Positions 24,504-36,320 are shown, counted from the stretch's first letter. The stretch: DNA of 64,000 nt from Lutjanus erythropterus (GCA_020091685.1 CM034591.1:14910043-14974042), one strand, 5' to 3'. The notes: a model not told the origin generated them from the sequence alone. Program-made: numbers and translations.

Positions 24504-24743
24504 CAGGTTGGGATGATTTCACCTGTTTCGGGGTGTGGCCACAGATGAGCGCAGTCTCAGGCATTAACCACAGACAGCAGCTCCTCAGGAGGAAACGATG
24601 AACGGATGCGTTTGAGTTTAAGTTAGATGATCGGCTCTTATTGTCCATTTTTCTTTTCTTTTACTGTCTTTAGATGAGTTTTGTTTGAGATTTGTAACTC
24701 GGAGTCGGAAGTTTTTTGTGTGTAAGTGCAGCGTTTTGTCATC

Positions 24744-27700
24744 ATGCGGAGACAACCTGCCGCCCTGATCCTCCTGCTGTCGATAATAAAAGGTAATTTC
24801 ACTGTTTTTACATGCTGGCCTCGTGATGTTTTTAAATAAACCTTGTCAATGCATTCATGAATTGAGGGTTGTTCAAAATTTCCTCAGAAACTGACCAAAC
24901 TGGAGGTATCGGTCACATGACAGGTTTTGTTTATTGTTTATTTGACACACAGATGAATATCTTGTCCTCTTACTGTCGGACTACATGTAGTTTAAGTCTG
25001 CTAAGATAAGGGTTAACAAAGATCTGTTTTTGTACAGTTTCCTTCATTTAATTATTAACATCATCTCTTAATTTGTAGGACTTTACTGCTGCCTTCATAC
25101 GAGTTGGTTTAGTTGTGTATCTAAACTGTGACTTGTGATTTTTACACTCCTCTATCTTAATTTGAAGAGTCACAGTGATCTGTCTATATTCAGGGTCAGT
25201 TTTTACTCATCAGGTTTCATTCCAGCTTGTGACTGTTTGGTCGGTAGTTTCACAGTAAGCTATTTCCTGTCTCTTTGTCTGTGTCACCTGTTTTTCTGGT
25301 TCTTCCACTTTGAAATGAGCTCCTTGTTTGAGAGAAACCCTCTCACACATCGTTTCACTGTCTGTGAAACTCAGAGCCTGATGTTTCTCTGAATTACCAG
25401 CATCTTCTTGACACACGAGCAGGGGACGAGATGAAAATTTCATGCCACAGATATCTTGGCCAAAAATAACTGATTCACAATATTATAATGATAATAAGGG
25501 TCATTTTACAGACGTGGTGGAATCTGGGTGCTACGCTCTTATAAAGGCTACCTAAAACTTATTTAGCAACAATAACTAACTTCTAAACTTATAAAAAGTA
25601 GAGCTTATTTCTTATCATTGGTGTTAACTATAATATAAATAACATTAAATGTTTTAAAGTATTACAGCTTGAATATTTAGTTGAGGGCAGAGTAGTGGCA
25701 TGATAAGACTTACGAAACTATTTGCTTCTTTGCGTTTTTTAATAATATTGCACATTTAAACAAGATTGCATAAATTTATTTGATTTGTGTCATCAATTTT
25801 CAGGTTCAAATTACTTTATTTGTATCTGTAGGTAGATTGCAGTGATAGAGAGAGACAGGACATCCATCTTGACACAAACATCACAAACAAAGATGAAAGC
25901 GCTCAGAGGTTCCAAGGATGTAATAAAATTGAGAAAAAACATGAGTGTTTTTTATATATTTGAATAAGATATATTTAAAATCAGATATTGTCCAATGCCT
26001 ATATGAGATAGCTTTATTCCTTACAGACACGTGCACAAATACACAAAGTACTTCCTGTATGTAACCATGTGTTTGCTGTTTTCCCTCCACAGTGTCGGTG
26101 TGTATCCAGGTGATTGTTCCCCAGCAGGAGCGCAGCACAACTCTGTTTGCCTCAGTGATCCTTCGCTGCGACTACTCCACCTCTGCAAACCTCCAAGATG
26201 TCCTGGTCACCTGGAGGTACAAGTCGTTCTGCAAGGACCCCGTGCTGGAGTACTACTCCACAGGTAAGACGCAACCCACACACACAAGAAGAGGGCGCAG
26301 TGCAGAGAAAGTTGATGGTGTATTTGTGATGTGAGGCACTTCTTCTCTGAACTGTCGTGCTGACATGAAAAACAACAGTCTGATGTTCTCTCTGATCAAC
26401 ATGAACTTCAGCCTAATCTGAATGGGTTCTTTCTGTTACTTTGTGTCAGGAAGTCATCTTTGTAATCATCAGACTATTCCAGTTCTGTAGCCAAAAGTTC
26501 AAAACAAAGAAACAGCTTCTTTCCTCAGGCCATCAGGGTGGTAAACTCTGTCCTCTGACCTCTCTTTATCTTCATCCCTGTCAAACAGCTTGTCCTCTGT
26601 GAATCCTTTACACTGTACTGCACATTCACATTATTTATTGTATAGCTACACATATAACACATGTACATTTTTACATAAATTTATATTTTTATCTATATTT
26701 CTTTTCATTCTAATCTTTTATACATATACAAGCATAATGTGTAGTGAAATGCGCACAAATGCAATGTGTTTTTATTTATTAAGTGTGACAAATAAAACTC
26801 TCGAATCTTTGAACTGTGATCTAGAGGCTTGATGGAAAAAACAAAATCATTTTGCACAGTTGATGAAGACATTCAAACTGGAATTTGGTTTGGTTTATTG
26901 ATAACCTTTTCATGCATTTTAAGAAGACTAATACTCTACAGCCATGCTAGTGACTCTGTGAGGTTGTACTTTGGCACAGCAGTGCTTTGAGCTTAATGCT
27001 AACATATCTTAGTGTGCATGCTAACATGCAAACATTTGCTACCACTAAATAACAAAAACACTACAGCAAAGGCCAGTGGGAATGTCGTTAGTTTTATATG
27101 TATAAGGCATTAACTTAAATATTGGAAAAATGTATTAAACCTGATGATTGATCTGGTTCAGGTCTATTCAGCTGGCGGCCCGAGGCCTGAATCCAGTCCT
27201 CTAACAACCTCAATTCTCTAATAATTTATAAATATGAAAAAAGTGTAAATAAATAATTTCTTCAAAGGCAAATTAGCCTGTTCATCGGTTATGTCTGTTG
27301 TTATGCACAGAGATATTTATTTTATTAAAAGGTTTTAACTGTTTGAGCAGAAGAAATTTAGGAGAGTCAAACTGAATGAGAAAAGATTCTACATGTAACA
27401 TTGTGTTCAATAAAACATCAAAAAAACAACAAAACTACTTCTAATCCAGGATTACAAAGGTGCATTTGTTTTCTTCTGTACTTTTGTACACAATCTTTCT
27501 TTTCCAGTTGTTTAAACTAATAAAGGTGCATTGTTTTAAACATTTAAATTCATGACTTGGCATGGGAAAAATAAAAAAAGTCCAGTCCCTTGGCACTTTA
27601 CTTTTTTTCAAATCTGGCCCTTTTAAAAAGTAACTGCTCTAGATATCAGAAGTCAGATAAATAACGTTATTACAATCCATCCTGTGTGGCACATGAATGT

Positions 27701-29992
27701 TTATTTCATGTCCATTCAGTAGTTATTTAGACATTTCACTCAGAACCACAAGCCAACCACCTGGCACTTGAGGGAAAATCAGGATCACTGGGACCATGAA
27801 TGAAAATTTGATCTCAATCCATCAAGTAGCTGGTAAGATATTTCAGTCTGGAGTCTAGATCGACCGACATTGCAATAAAAATACAACTTATTAGACTCTG
27901 ACAGGTTTAGACACATAATAGGACAGTCGCTACTCATCCTGTGCAGCTGGAGCATTTTGTGATGCTTCGCAGTGAAGATGCTTTGATCATTAGATACCAA
28001 GTATACAGGTTTAAAAAGAAGAGGTAGACATGGTTTCCAATCGCTTTGGTTTTTCCATTTGTTGTTTTAATGCAAGCATTGCCTCTGACTCTGCAGCGTA
28101 CCAGTCTGCACTGCAGTTAGGACAGGACCCATCGAACGACTGTCCAGATCGTCAGCGGACGGTGCGCACAGTGATCCAGAAGAGAGGAAGCAACGAGCCG
28201 ACGCTGGGAGCCGAGTACCGTGAGCGCAAGATCACCATCCAAAACAGTGAGTTCATTCAGACACTGTACGGTCCCATCCGGAACATCTGGAGTCAGGCTC
28301 AACCCAGCTGTGACGAGAATAAGATGAAACTGTGTCGGGTCCTGAGACACTCCATCATCCTCATTATAAACTCATTACTTTACCCATTGCTTTGCCTATC
28401 CATACTTCATGATAGAGCTGAATTGATAAGTTGATTAGCCAACTGACAGAAGGTTAAATTGCTGTTTGTGGCGACTGAATTACCAGTATTTTTAATTTCC
28501 TTCATTGTCTATTTTAGTAAAGTGAAAATTAATATATGTCTCCAACCAACAGTCATAGGAATTAGAATTTTTGTCACATTGGGACAGGCATGTTTCATTA
28601 TTTCCAGACATTTTATAGATCAAATAATTGATTAATAAATGAGAAAATAGTCTGCAGATTAATAGCTAATGGAAATTATCGTTAATATTGTTGTATTTGT
28701 TGCGAATTTAATTGTTATTGATTGTTTGTACAGAGGCAGACCTGGTGATCAGTGAGGTGATGTGGTGGGACAACGGGGTGTACTTCTGCTCTGTCGATGC
28801 TGCCGGAGACACCTCTGGAGACTCTGACAAAGAAGTCAAACTCATCGTTTATCGTAAGAAACAAAAAGAAAAAATATATGGTCAAACAGTGCCCCGGATA
28901 TCCACAACTTCTACTGTGGCATATAGTTTTTGGGAGCTAAAAGAAAATTAGGGGCAAAAATATCTATTAACAAGATGTGTGTTTCTTTTAACAATAAGCA
29001 TGTCTCTTCCTCCTCTCCTCTGTCAGACTGGCTGACAGTGTTGTTCATCGTCATCGGAGCCCTCCTCCTCATCATCCTCTTCTGTGTCTGCTGCTGTCAG
29101 TGCTGCCCTCAGATATGTTGCTGTTACGTCCGCTGTCCCTGCTGCCCACAGAAATGCTGCTGTCCTGAAAAAGGTAGAGAACAGCCTGCACCATTTTAGA
29201 AAACTCTACTTGTTGATGCTCTTAGACGCCCAAGACCTGGGAAAATTTGCATCCTGTGTGTCAGAAACACAAGGAAGACAGATTTTTTTTTTTGTGTGTT
29301 CACATCACGGTAAGGACAGACTTGCAAAAATGTGAACAAAGTGGGACAAAGTCATTGCTTTGCAAATCACAAATAAGTCCACGACATATTTTTTTGACTG
29401 GAGGTCAAATATATTATTTTAGTACTTCATGGTTCTCTTCTGAGACTTGATTGGATGCTGTTGAATTGAAATTCAAAACAAAGTAGATCTGGGTGTCAGC
29501 TTGCTGGGAATGAATAGAGTTTACGTTAGTTGATTTAGGAAATTAATTGACTCATGGCACACTGTTTTGATAACATATTTTTTTAATCTTTTGGCTTGCG
29601 GGAAAGGGTCAAGTATTTTCAAGTCAGAAGGCTCAAGTCCAAGTGAAGTCATGAGTCATAACTAAAATCTAGTGTGATGTTAACATCCCTAATACAAATA
29701 GATTGCCTCTGTCATCCTTATCTCCACAGGCTGATTTTCATACTGTTCTGGTATAAACCAGTCTGTTTCTCCGAAGTCGTGTCAGCCACAGTCCAGATAA
29801 AGAGCCTGTGTACTCTGAGAAGACCATCCTGTACTGATAGATATGAAAGTAAATGTTGTCCTCGTCTTTCAGTGGTGATGCAGCATCGTATGATGAAGGA
29901 GGCTCAGAGGGCCATGGCTCCCTGGGCAGCAGGACAGCCGATATATGGACCCATTTCCAACTCTTCCCAAATGAACCCACTGCTCTACTCAG

Positions 29993-30071
<79 letters not shown>

Positions 30072-33000
30072 ATGTTACACAGCACATCAATTAATGAACA
30101 CACTGTAGCTTTAACACCTTCAGACTGTAGGTGGATGTTTATCCACAAACATCTGATATTTGTATCGGCTAACTTTATTCTGCGAATGTTTTTGTCTCTC
30201 CAGGAACTGTTTCAGGCAAGAGCATCCCTCTGAAGCCCATGCCCCTCCCCCCTCCTCAGTCTTCAGCTTACAGCATGCCCCCTCCCAGCGCCCGTGGCAA
30301 CCACACCCCTGCCAACACCAATCAGATGCTTGATTACCTGGAGAGCCAGGTGCGGGGGATGGACATGGCCAGTCCTCTGATGCAGGTACGTACCCGTCCA
30401 TGCTCTCAAATCTTCTAATGTAAACAGAAGAGCATCATTTTGTCATTCACAAATGTTTATATGTAAAGCGGTTGTGTTTACTGTATTGTAGTATCTGTTT
30501 TAGGATCTATTTGAGATGAACAGTATATCTATTTTATCAATATCATGATATGAGACTAGATATCATCTTATATTTTGGATGTTGTTATATCGTGAGATGA
30601 CATCTTATATGGTGTTGTCTTTTCCTGGTTTTAAAGGCAGCATTACAGTAAAGTGATGTAAATTTCTATTCTAATTTTTTTGTTATTAGAATTTATGCAC
30701 TTAGTCATATCAAACTTACTGAAGACAAAAAGCTTATTGTGTTAATATTTTGCAAAAACACCAATCATCATCTCTACAATATTGTTGCAATATTGACGGA
30801 TTTGGTCAAAAATATTGTAATTTTTAGTACACTGGCCACTTTACGATGCAATGCACAGCTGAGGTGATGAACTGTTTATGCAGCGTTTCCCTGAGGAAAC
30901 TATTTAGCTGAGGAGGTAAGCCACACCGATCCTGACACATTTGTCTCATGATCAATTAAGTTAATAAACACCAGCCTGAACAATAGTCACAATTATTATA
31001 TGTAGGTCAGTTCTTATGGGAAATTGTGCCTTTTATCTTTTTGGCTGAAGGTTAATGTTTTATTTAATTAGAAAAGAGTGGTCGTTGTTTCAGGTGAGGT
31101 GGCACACCTTCACTGTACAGCAATCTTTTGTTTTGATTTTTGGGCACTGGTTGTGTCATTTCCTGTTGATTCAAAATGTTAAAATGCATTATTTCTTTGT
31201 GTTGTAACTGCCAACACAATGTATGTTGTATCTGTGTATTTCACTGAAATGTGCAAGTGGTGGTTGTCATTTGTATTTACTTTTATTTACTTTTTTTTTA
31301 CTTCTTCTTCCCATCAGTCCCAGCCACCTCCACCGCAGCACATGCAGCAGATCCCACCTCTGCATCAACACATGCAGCAGATCCCACCTCCTCCCCAGCA
31401 CATGCCCACCACCATCCCATTCTCCCCCGGCCCCCCCAGCATGATCTCTGCCCTTGATGACGGTCCGACAGAGCGTCGCATCATCACACTTCCACCAATA
31501 AGAGAGAACAGAATGCCACCCCCTGCACCCAAGACTCGTCCCCCGAGCTCCAGCGAGAGCAGCCGCAGCGGCTTCGGCCGTCGTGATGATCGAGGAGCAG
31601 CTGGCCGGCGTTACCCCTCGCAGCCCCAGTCTAGAGGCATTCCCAGGAGCTACAGCCAGGATTCACTGGACGGACGCAGTCGCAGCGGGGCGCGGGGAGG
31701 CATGGACCGCCCCCGTTCCCGGTCCAGGGATGACCTGTTTGACAGCAGGTCCAGAGGAAACTACTCGCCTCCAGCGTCACGCCGCTCCAGAGGAGGGTCC
31801 TGGAGCTCGGACGATGAGGATAGCAGCAGGAGAGGAGGAGGGAGGAGAGGAGGTGGAGGTGGAGGCTGGATGGACAAACCTCCCAGCTACACGGAGTACG
31901 AACCTGGACAGAAACCAGGAGCACGGAGGAATGGACGCTACTCTGTAAGACAATCGCTGCTTTAGATGATAGACACACATTCATGCAACTACACCAACCA
32001 CTGACATGTATAAAGATGGACAACATGAGAGCTCCCCAAAGGTGAAACCAAAATATCTTGATCGGCCCCTGGTGGCTGGCTGCCATACCGATCATAAACC
32101 CCGCCTCCTCCATGTTAACAGATTGGACATGAACTAAAAAAAAAAATCAAAGATTCCAAAAGGTGGTTTATGTCATTTTAGTTGTTTGGTTAGTTTTTTA
32201 TCACACTGATGTACAAACCTCAACTCCATAAAGGATGGGATGCCGTGCAAAATCTGAATAAAAACAGAAAGCAGAGATTTTTCCAAATCCCTTTCTCCCT
32301 ATATTCATTTGAATACAGTACAGAGACAAGATATTTAATGTTCAAACTGATAAACCTTATTGTTTTTTTGCAAGTATACACACTTTCTTAGATTGATGCC
32401 TGCAACTCATCTCAAAAAAGTTGTGACAGCAGAAACAAAGGCTGGCAAAGTTGTGGAGTGCTAAAAAAACACCTGTTTGCACCATTCGACAGGTAAACAA
32501 TTTAATTGACAATGGGTATAAAAATTGGGTATATTGACGGTGTGTTTGTGCCCATGGCATCATGGGTTACTTGCACATCTTAAAGGTACTTAGAGGTTTT
32601 ACATATGATGCCATCCAAACAGCTTCTTTTTTCAGAGACGTCCCTGCTTAGTTCACTGAGAAAATGCCAAGACACATTCTGCATGTGTTACAACAGCGCC
32701 GCTTCATAGTAAAAGAGTGCAGGTACAAACTGCATGTTCAGGTGTCTGTTTTATAAAAAGCTGGTTTCACCTGGTGATTGACAGCTGATGCCTTGCTGTG
32801 GTTGAGTTGGCCAGCTGTATGGGCGGAGACCTCGATACCGCGGCTCCAACCCTGATCGCTGCTACTCAGACTCTGGCTCCAAATGATGTCACCAGCGCAA
32901 CATGGCGGCACTCATATCCGTGATACTTTGGCTTCATTTTTGTACAGTGGGAGGAATTGGAGATGCATTGTCCATCTTTACAGTCACTGACACTGATGCA

Positions 33001-33145
33001 CTTACATTCCAGACAAATGCACACACATCAACACACAGTCATTATAACAAATAGGCTTATCCTGATTGTTAGTGAAGTGAATCTAAAGTTAGTGTGTCTC
33101 TCTCAGGACAAGAGTTCTCGCAGTGGCACCAGCATCGTCATCTGA
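24744..33145 (+). CDS. ildr1: ildr1 (angulin-2), immunoglobulin-like domain-containing receptor 1; complete, 9 coding exons
   Basis: Coding exons: 24744-24792, 26093-26263, 28097-28246, 28734-28853, 29027-29173, 29873-29992, 30204-30385, 31318-31944, 33107-33145; 1605 bp, 534 aa (human is about 546). The start ATG opens a short hydrophobic signal peptide (ALILLLSII). Ig-V runs about residues 20-163, with Cys42 in [13 protein letters not shown] and Cys142 in WWDNGVYFC as the likely disulfide, plus [10 protein letters not shown] and [20 protein letters not shown] membrane helix follows (about 166-188), then [19 protein letters not shown]. The tail has [27 protein letters not shown] repeats, an RSRSRDD stretch and [12 protein letters not shown], and ends [12 protein letters not shown], close to the human KDSSHSGRSVVI. 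ILDR1 recruits tricellulin to tricellular tight junctions; loss causes deafness in mammals. Teleosts can have ildr1a and ildr1b; I cannot tell which this is. Confidence 0.95.
24793..26092 (+). other. ildr1 intron 1
   Basis: 1.3 kb between the signal-peptide exon and the first Ig exon, phase 1. A stretch at 25800-25900 resembles the 3' tail of a fish non-LTR or SINE repeat (TTTATTTGTA with flanking GAGA). No gene is supported. Confidence 0.55.
26905..27890. mobile_element. Fish MITE-type repeat, interrupted, in the ildr1 Ig-splitting intron
   Basis: The segment near 26938-27060 (CAGCCATGCTAGTGACTC, TTTGGCACAGCAGTGCTTTG, repeated GCTAACAT) and the segment near 27660-27880 (TTATTTAGACATTTCACTC, GGGACCATGAATG, ATATTTCAGTCTGGA) match the two halves of one repeat that I know from percomorph genomes. 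About 550 bp of unrelated AT-rich sequence separates them. The family assignment is from memory. Confidence 0.5.
29995..30071. repeat. (AC)n microsatellite starting at an ildr1 splice donor
   Basis: About 38 AC units. The tract begins within the donor of ildr1 exon 29873-29992 (GT starts at 29993, reading GTACACAC) and fills more than a third of the 211-bp intron 29993-30203. Long CA tracts near donors are known binding sites for the splicing regulator hnRNP L. Confidence 0.95.
30386..31317 (+). other. ildr1 intron before the large tail exon
   Basis: 0.9 kb, AT-rich. A TATCATGATATGAGA / TATCGTGAGATGACAT stretch at about 30540-30620 and a TATCG-like dispersed-repeat feel suggest a degraded hAT-type MITE. 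No gene is supported. Confidence 0.4.
32025..32990. mobile_element. MITE-like fish repeat split by a Tc1-like insertion
   Basis: The left part (about 32025-32212: GCCCCTGGTGGCTGGCTGCC, CATAAACCCCGCCTCC, TATCACACTGATGTA) and right part (about 32820-32990: GGGCGGAGACCTCGATACC, GGCTCCAACCCTGATCGC, GATGTCACC) belong together in a repeat I recognise from other percomorphs. A Tc1-type piece begins at the TA of GATGTACAAACC, so this is a nested insertion. Related sequence (GCGATTGAGACCATAAACTC) occurs at about 42020 in the klhl10-tmem39a spacer. It lies in the last ildr1 intron. Confidence 0.5.
32211..32750 (+). mobile_element. Tc1/mariner-type transposon fragment, internally deleted
   Basis: Begins TACAAACCTCAACTCC, the usual end of a common teleost Tc1-like element, followed by its 5' leader (TTCATTTGAATACAGTACAG, GACAAGATATTTAATG). 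After an internal deletion it resumes in the transposase gene: CCCATGGCATCATGGG and GAGACGTCCCTGC, and ACATTCTGCATGTGTTACAA, corresponding to the AHGMGNLHIC and NAKPHSARVTT region holding the second catalytic Asp. The frame is broken. Part of it matches the antisense copy near 51600-51730 directly. Confidence 0.7.
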
Positions 33146-33462
33146 GCCCTCCAGCTGTGAAACGCCCTGCGACCTCTGTTTCAGAGAACATTCACACCTC
33201 ACTAGAACTGGGAGCCTTGTTGTCTGGCTACTGGTAAACATGTAAATGCCACCATTGTTTTTTTTGTATTTAAATGAATTATGACACAACTCTTTTATCA
33301 CCTTTTTAATATGTGAAAAGCTGGAAGAAGGATTCATAAAATGTGAGATACAGTGAGAGATTCAGAAATTTGGCAGATGCAGGTGGTAAAGAAAATGTCA
33401 CTAAGGTCAATAAGGACATCTAGTTGGTAGCTGATAAGTATTTGTTTTTTCAGATATTGCAT

Positions 33463-33971
33463 TAAAGGGATAGTTTGGATAATTTGAAGTCAGGTTGTAT
33501 GAGACATTGACAGGGTCAACAGCGAAATGTATTTCAGCCACTTACAAAAAGGCCCATCTAAAAAAGAAAATAATATCAGTTTAAGTGTATGCTAATTTAG
33601 AATATTTTCACCACATTACCTTTCCATCAGACAGCCTTTTCCAATGGAAAACCACCATCAAATAAGCTAAATATCACTCTCTCCAAATCAACCAGACTTT
33701 TGCTAAATCAGTCATTTTACCTTGCAGAACACAGGAGTTGCTTGACCACTGCTGCCATCATCGGTTAGTTTGTTTGTGTTATTGTGCTGTGAGGTAAAAT
33801 GACTTTTGTAAGTGGCTAAAATACTCTGACCCTGTCCACAGCAGTTCATTGTTTAACTTGTGCTGATGCTCCTGTCTGATTCTGTGTCAACTGCCATCTA
33901 CTGTAGGTAATAAACTGGCTATGGATAAGTATAATCACAGATAATACTTAAATAATCCAAAATAGCCCTTA
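33463..33971. mobile_element. Second copy of the long-palindrome MITE, in the ildr1 3' UTR
   Basis: Starts TTAAAGGGATAGTTTGGATA and ends CCAAAATAGCCCTTA, its inverted terminal counterpart. Internal blocks (CCAATGGAAAACCACCATCA, CTAAATATCACTCTCTCC, GCAGAACACAGGAGTTGCT) match the copy at 12081-12775. It lies between the ildr1 stop and its poly(A) signals, so it is probably transcribed. Confidence 0.75.
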
Positions 33972-34805
33972 TAGAAAACCAAGCAAGTCTTTGCTGTGAC
34001 TATTGAGCAGATTTTTTTGGGATAATAGCCCCACCTGCTGGTTCATCAGTGTAATGAAAACACAATGAAGAGATGGACTAAATTATTCTCGGTTTTATAA
34101 TTGAGGTTTCTCCTCTTAAAACCTGTTACTGTTTGGCAGTAATCAGTGAGTATACTTAGATTTGATAAAACAATAATCATGATGTGCAGAAGAAATGACT
34201 CTCAGGGCCAGTAAATTTAAAAAAAAGAATAGGATTGCTGTTACATCAACCAAGAACTATTTAAGCCTGTTAAAATATGAATATACTCTTGTGAATGCTG
34301 GAATTAGCGTTTAGCTTTTTAGAATTTTTGTAAATAGTTATTTTTCATACCTCCTAGATGTGTTGGATGTGATTATAATGTATTTGTTTTACTAATGTTT
34401 TGAAGGAAAAGGTGTTCATTAGCATTAACATTAGCCTCTGTCCAGATAAAAATGAAGTGTTTTTTAAACTTTTGTACATAAGATTAATGAAGTTTTTACA
34501 CTTTGTGCTTATAAATAACTGTAAACACGGTGTGTAAATAAGTTATTTGCATGGCGTTGCTGAAGACAATTAAGTAATGTCAACAATGTATAAGCCCAAA
34601 AAGTTATTTTTCTTTTTAAAGTCAAGGTTGTCAACACAATATGAGAATGTAATACTGTGTTGTTGTTGTTTTTTTTTCAGTGCACAATATAATACACATT
34701 GAACTCCAAATCACATGGAAAGTTGTTGATTTGCTGGATGTTGCATTTATGTTTTTTTTTTTTTTGTTACACTGTACAGCCTGTTTGTTTATTAATAATT
34801 TTGTG

Positions 34806-34836
34806 AATAAATGTTTTACCTTTTGGGTATAATAAA
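34806..34836 (+). terminator. ildr1: Poly(A) signals of ildr1 (two AATAAA)
   Basis: AATAAA at 34806-34811 and again at 34831-34836, followed by T-rich sequence. They lie about 1.7 kb after the ildr1 stop, giving a plausible 3' UTR end near 34850. The 3' UTR would include the palindromic MITE copy at 33463-33971. Confidence 0.6.
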
Positions 34837-35279
34837 ACTTTTTATTCTTCTTTTTTCCCATTAAAACTTTGACTTTAATAGCAGTTTTAAAGTTTTGTAA
34901 ACACAGTTACCCTGTGTTGGTAACTGCATGCCAGATTTCACAGTTTTTAGAGAACATCAACGTCGCAAATGCAGAACAAAGACAGGCTTGGTGTATTTTC
35001 TGAGGCTTTTAGCCAAGACTTAATATAAAATAGTAAGAAAAGTATGAAAATGATGGCTTTATGTATCCATTTACATCCCCACTGACTGTTTTCTTTACAA
35101 CAATAGTTCATCTTAACATTCAGCACGCACTGAGACATGTAATGCTTCAGTTGAGTACAGTCACCAGCAACAGGACGTTCACTGAAAAGTGCAGAATTGT
35201 GTGTTTTAGATCAGAATGGTAGATATCTGTGGATTGGCAGTCATACAAAACACAGGAATAACATGGAAATATAATTATT

Positions 35280-35560
35280 TCCCTCAAATGTTGTGGAGTG
35301 GTAAAGTAGCAAAAAAATGGAAATACTCAAGTACAAGTTGTCCTCAAATATTTCCAGTTTCGGCTCCTTTGTACTTCTACTTCACTACATTTCAGAACCA
35401 CATATTATATTTAATACTCCAATACATTTGACAGCTGCAGACACTTTGTATCTGTACTTGTGTACTTTTTAAAAATAACATTTATTTATCATTCGTTATG
35501 GATTAAATTACCCAAGAGTATATAAAGTACTTAAACTTACCTCAACAGGAATCACAAAAC
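35280..35560. repeat. Fragment of the AAGTACTT-rich fish repeat
   Basis: Contains GGAAATACTCAAGTACAAG, TTGTACTTCTACTTCACTAC and GTATCTGTACTTGTGTACTT, the motifs of a very common teleost dispersed element. Related fragments are at about 19504-20060, 21560-21980 and 42950-43160. Confidence 0.55.
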
Positions 35561-35639
35561 ATTAAGAGCAATGGCACCATCAATTAATAATATGTAGAAT
35601 AGATAATAAAACATCAAATACAGTAATCCATAGATGGAT

Positions 35640-36320
35640 GCAGCCATCTTAATTTTTGGGAACCACCAGGAGAGAAGGAATTTAAAATTTAAAATTCACC
35701 TTAAAACTTACAGGCAGCCAATGCAAACATGACAAGCTTAATGTGCTACCGTTTCTTGATATCGTAAAATCCTGGCGGGAGCATTTTGGATGAGTTGCAG
35801 TGAAGAAGAGAGATTTTTCTGCTATAATAATCCTGCTAGAGTGAAATAAACGCGCAGATGACTGTTTCAACATTTTTGGTGGACAGAAATGACTTAATTT
35901 TAGAAATTTCCCTGTGTTTTCACGAAACATGACTGTGTTAGAGATTTGGTGACTGTTCAAAGTGAGGCTGCTATCAAATAAAACATCAGGGCTTCTACAT
36001 TTTGGAAAATAATAAAACCAGATGAGCCATTCATTGCCAGTTAAAAATGTCTCAGTCTTCTTTGAGTTTAGCTGAAGGAATTTTTTTTGTGTCATCGATA
36101 TATGTATATCCTGAAGACAGTTGATAATGTCAGTGATATTATTTGGGGCACTGGGTTATTTTACAGCCAAAATAAACCTGGGTATCATCTGCATAGAAAT
36201 GGAAACTTATGTTGTGTGATTTTTTTTTAGATATCCCAATGGAAGCATGTAAATTGTGAACACAGTCTGACCATGGATGCTGAACGCTGAGGAACCCCAC
36301 AATGCAGTCTGAAGTTAGAC
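35640..36320 (-). mobile_element. LINE (non-LTR) reverse-transcriptase fragment, L2/CR1/Rex-like
   Basis: Read on the minus strand, GVPQ of the RT fingers lies near 36285. HNISFHFYADDTQVYF (36205-36150, with the YADD active-site motif) follows. Next come LQLNSKKTETFLTGNEWLI, LFDSSLTLNSH and SCLHWLPVSFK (36095-35690), the thumb region typical of fish L2/CR1-like LINEs. Several frame changes are present, including a deletion between GVPQ and the YADD block, and both ends are truncated. It is a dead, 5'-truncated copy that ends about 250 bp upstream of the klhl10 start codon. Confidence 0.8.

Larger units (their letters stand above)
17073..24743 (+). other. ildr2 3' UTR and ildr2-ildr1 spacer, repeat-rich
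   Basis: 7.7 kb separating the two angulin genes. No AATAAA is obvious near the ildr2 stop; an ATTAAA at 19375-19380 is the best visible 3' end. Contents: GA run 19123-19148; fragments of the fish repeat rich in AAGTACATTTA/TACTTGAGTA motifs at about 19504-20060 and 21560-21980; A25 at 21986-22010; a local direct duplication at 21917-22110 and 22345-22530; MITE-like ends TTTAAAGGGACAGTTCACC at about 22603 and TTAGGGATGCACAATA at about 23748; and a TTTG tract. No gene is supported. Confidence 0.6.

Noticed and set aside
29674-30233. ORFs of 126-144 aa on both strands with His-Thr or Cys-Val runs
   Set aside because: They read the AC tract in an ildr1 intron; only 29873-29992 in one frame is coding.
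31631-32113. 160-aa antisense ORF
   Set aside because: Shadow of the GC-rich ildr1 tail exon 31318-31944.
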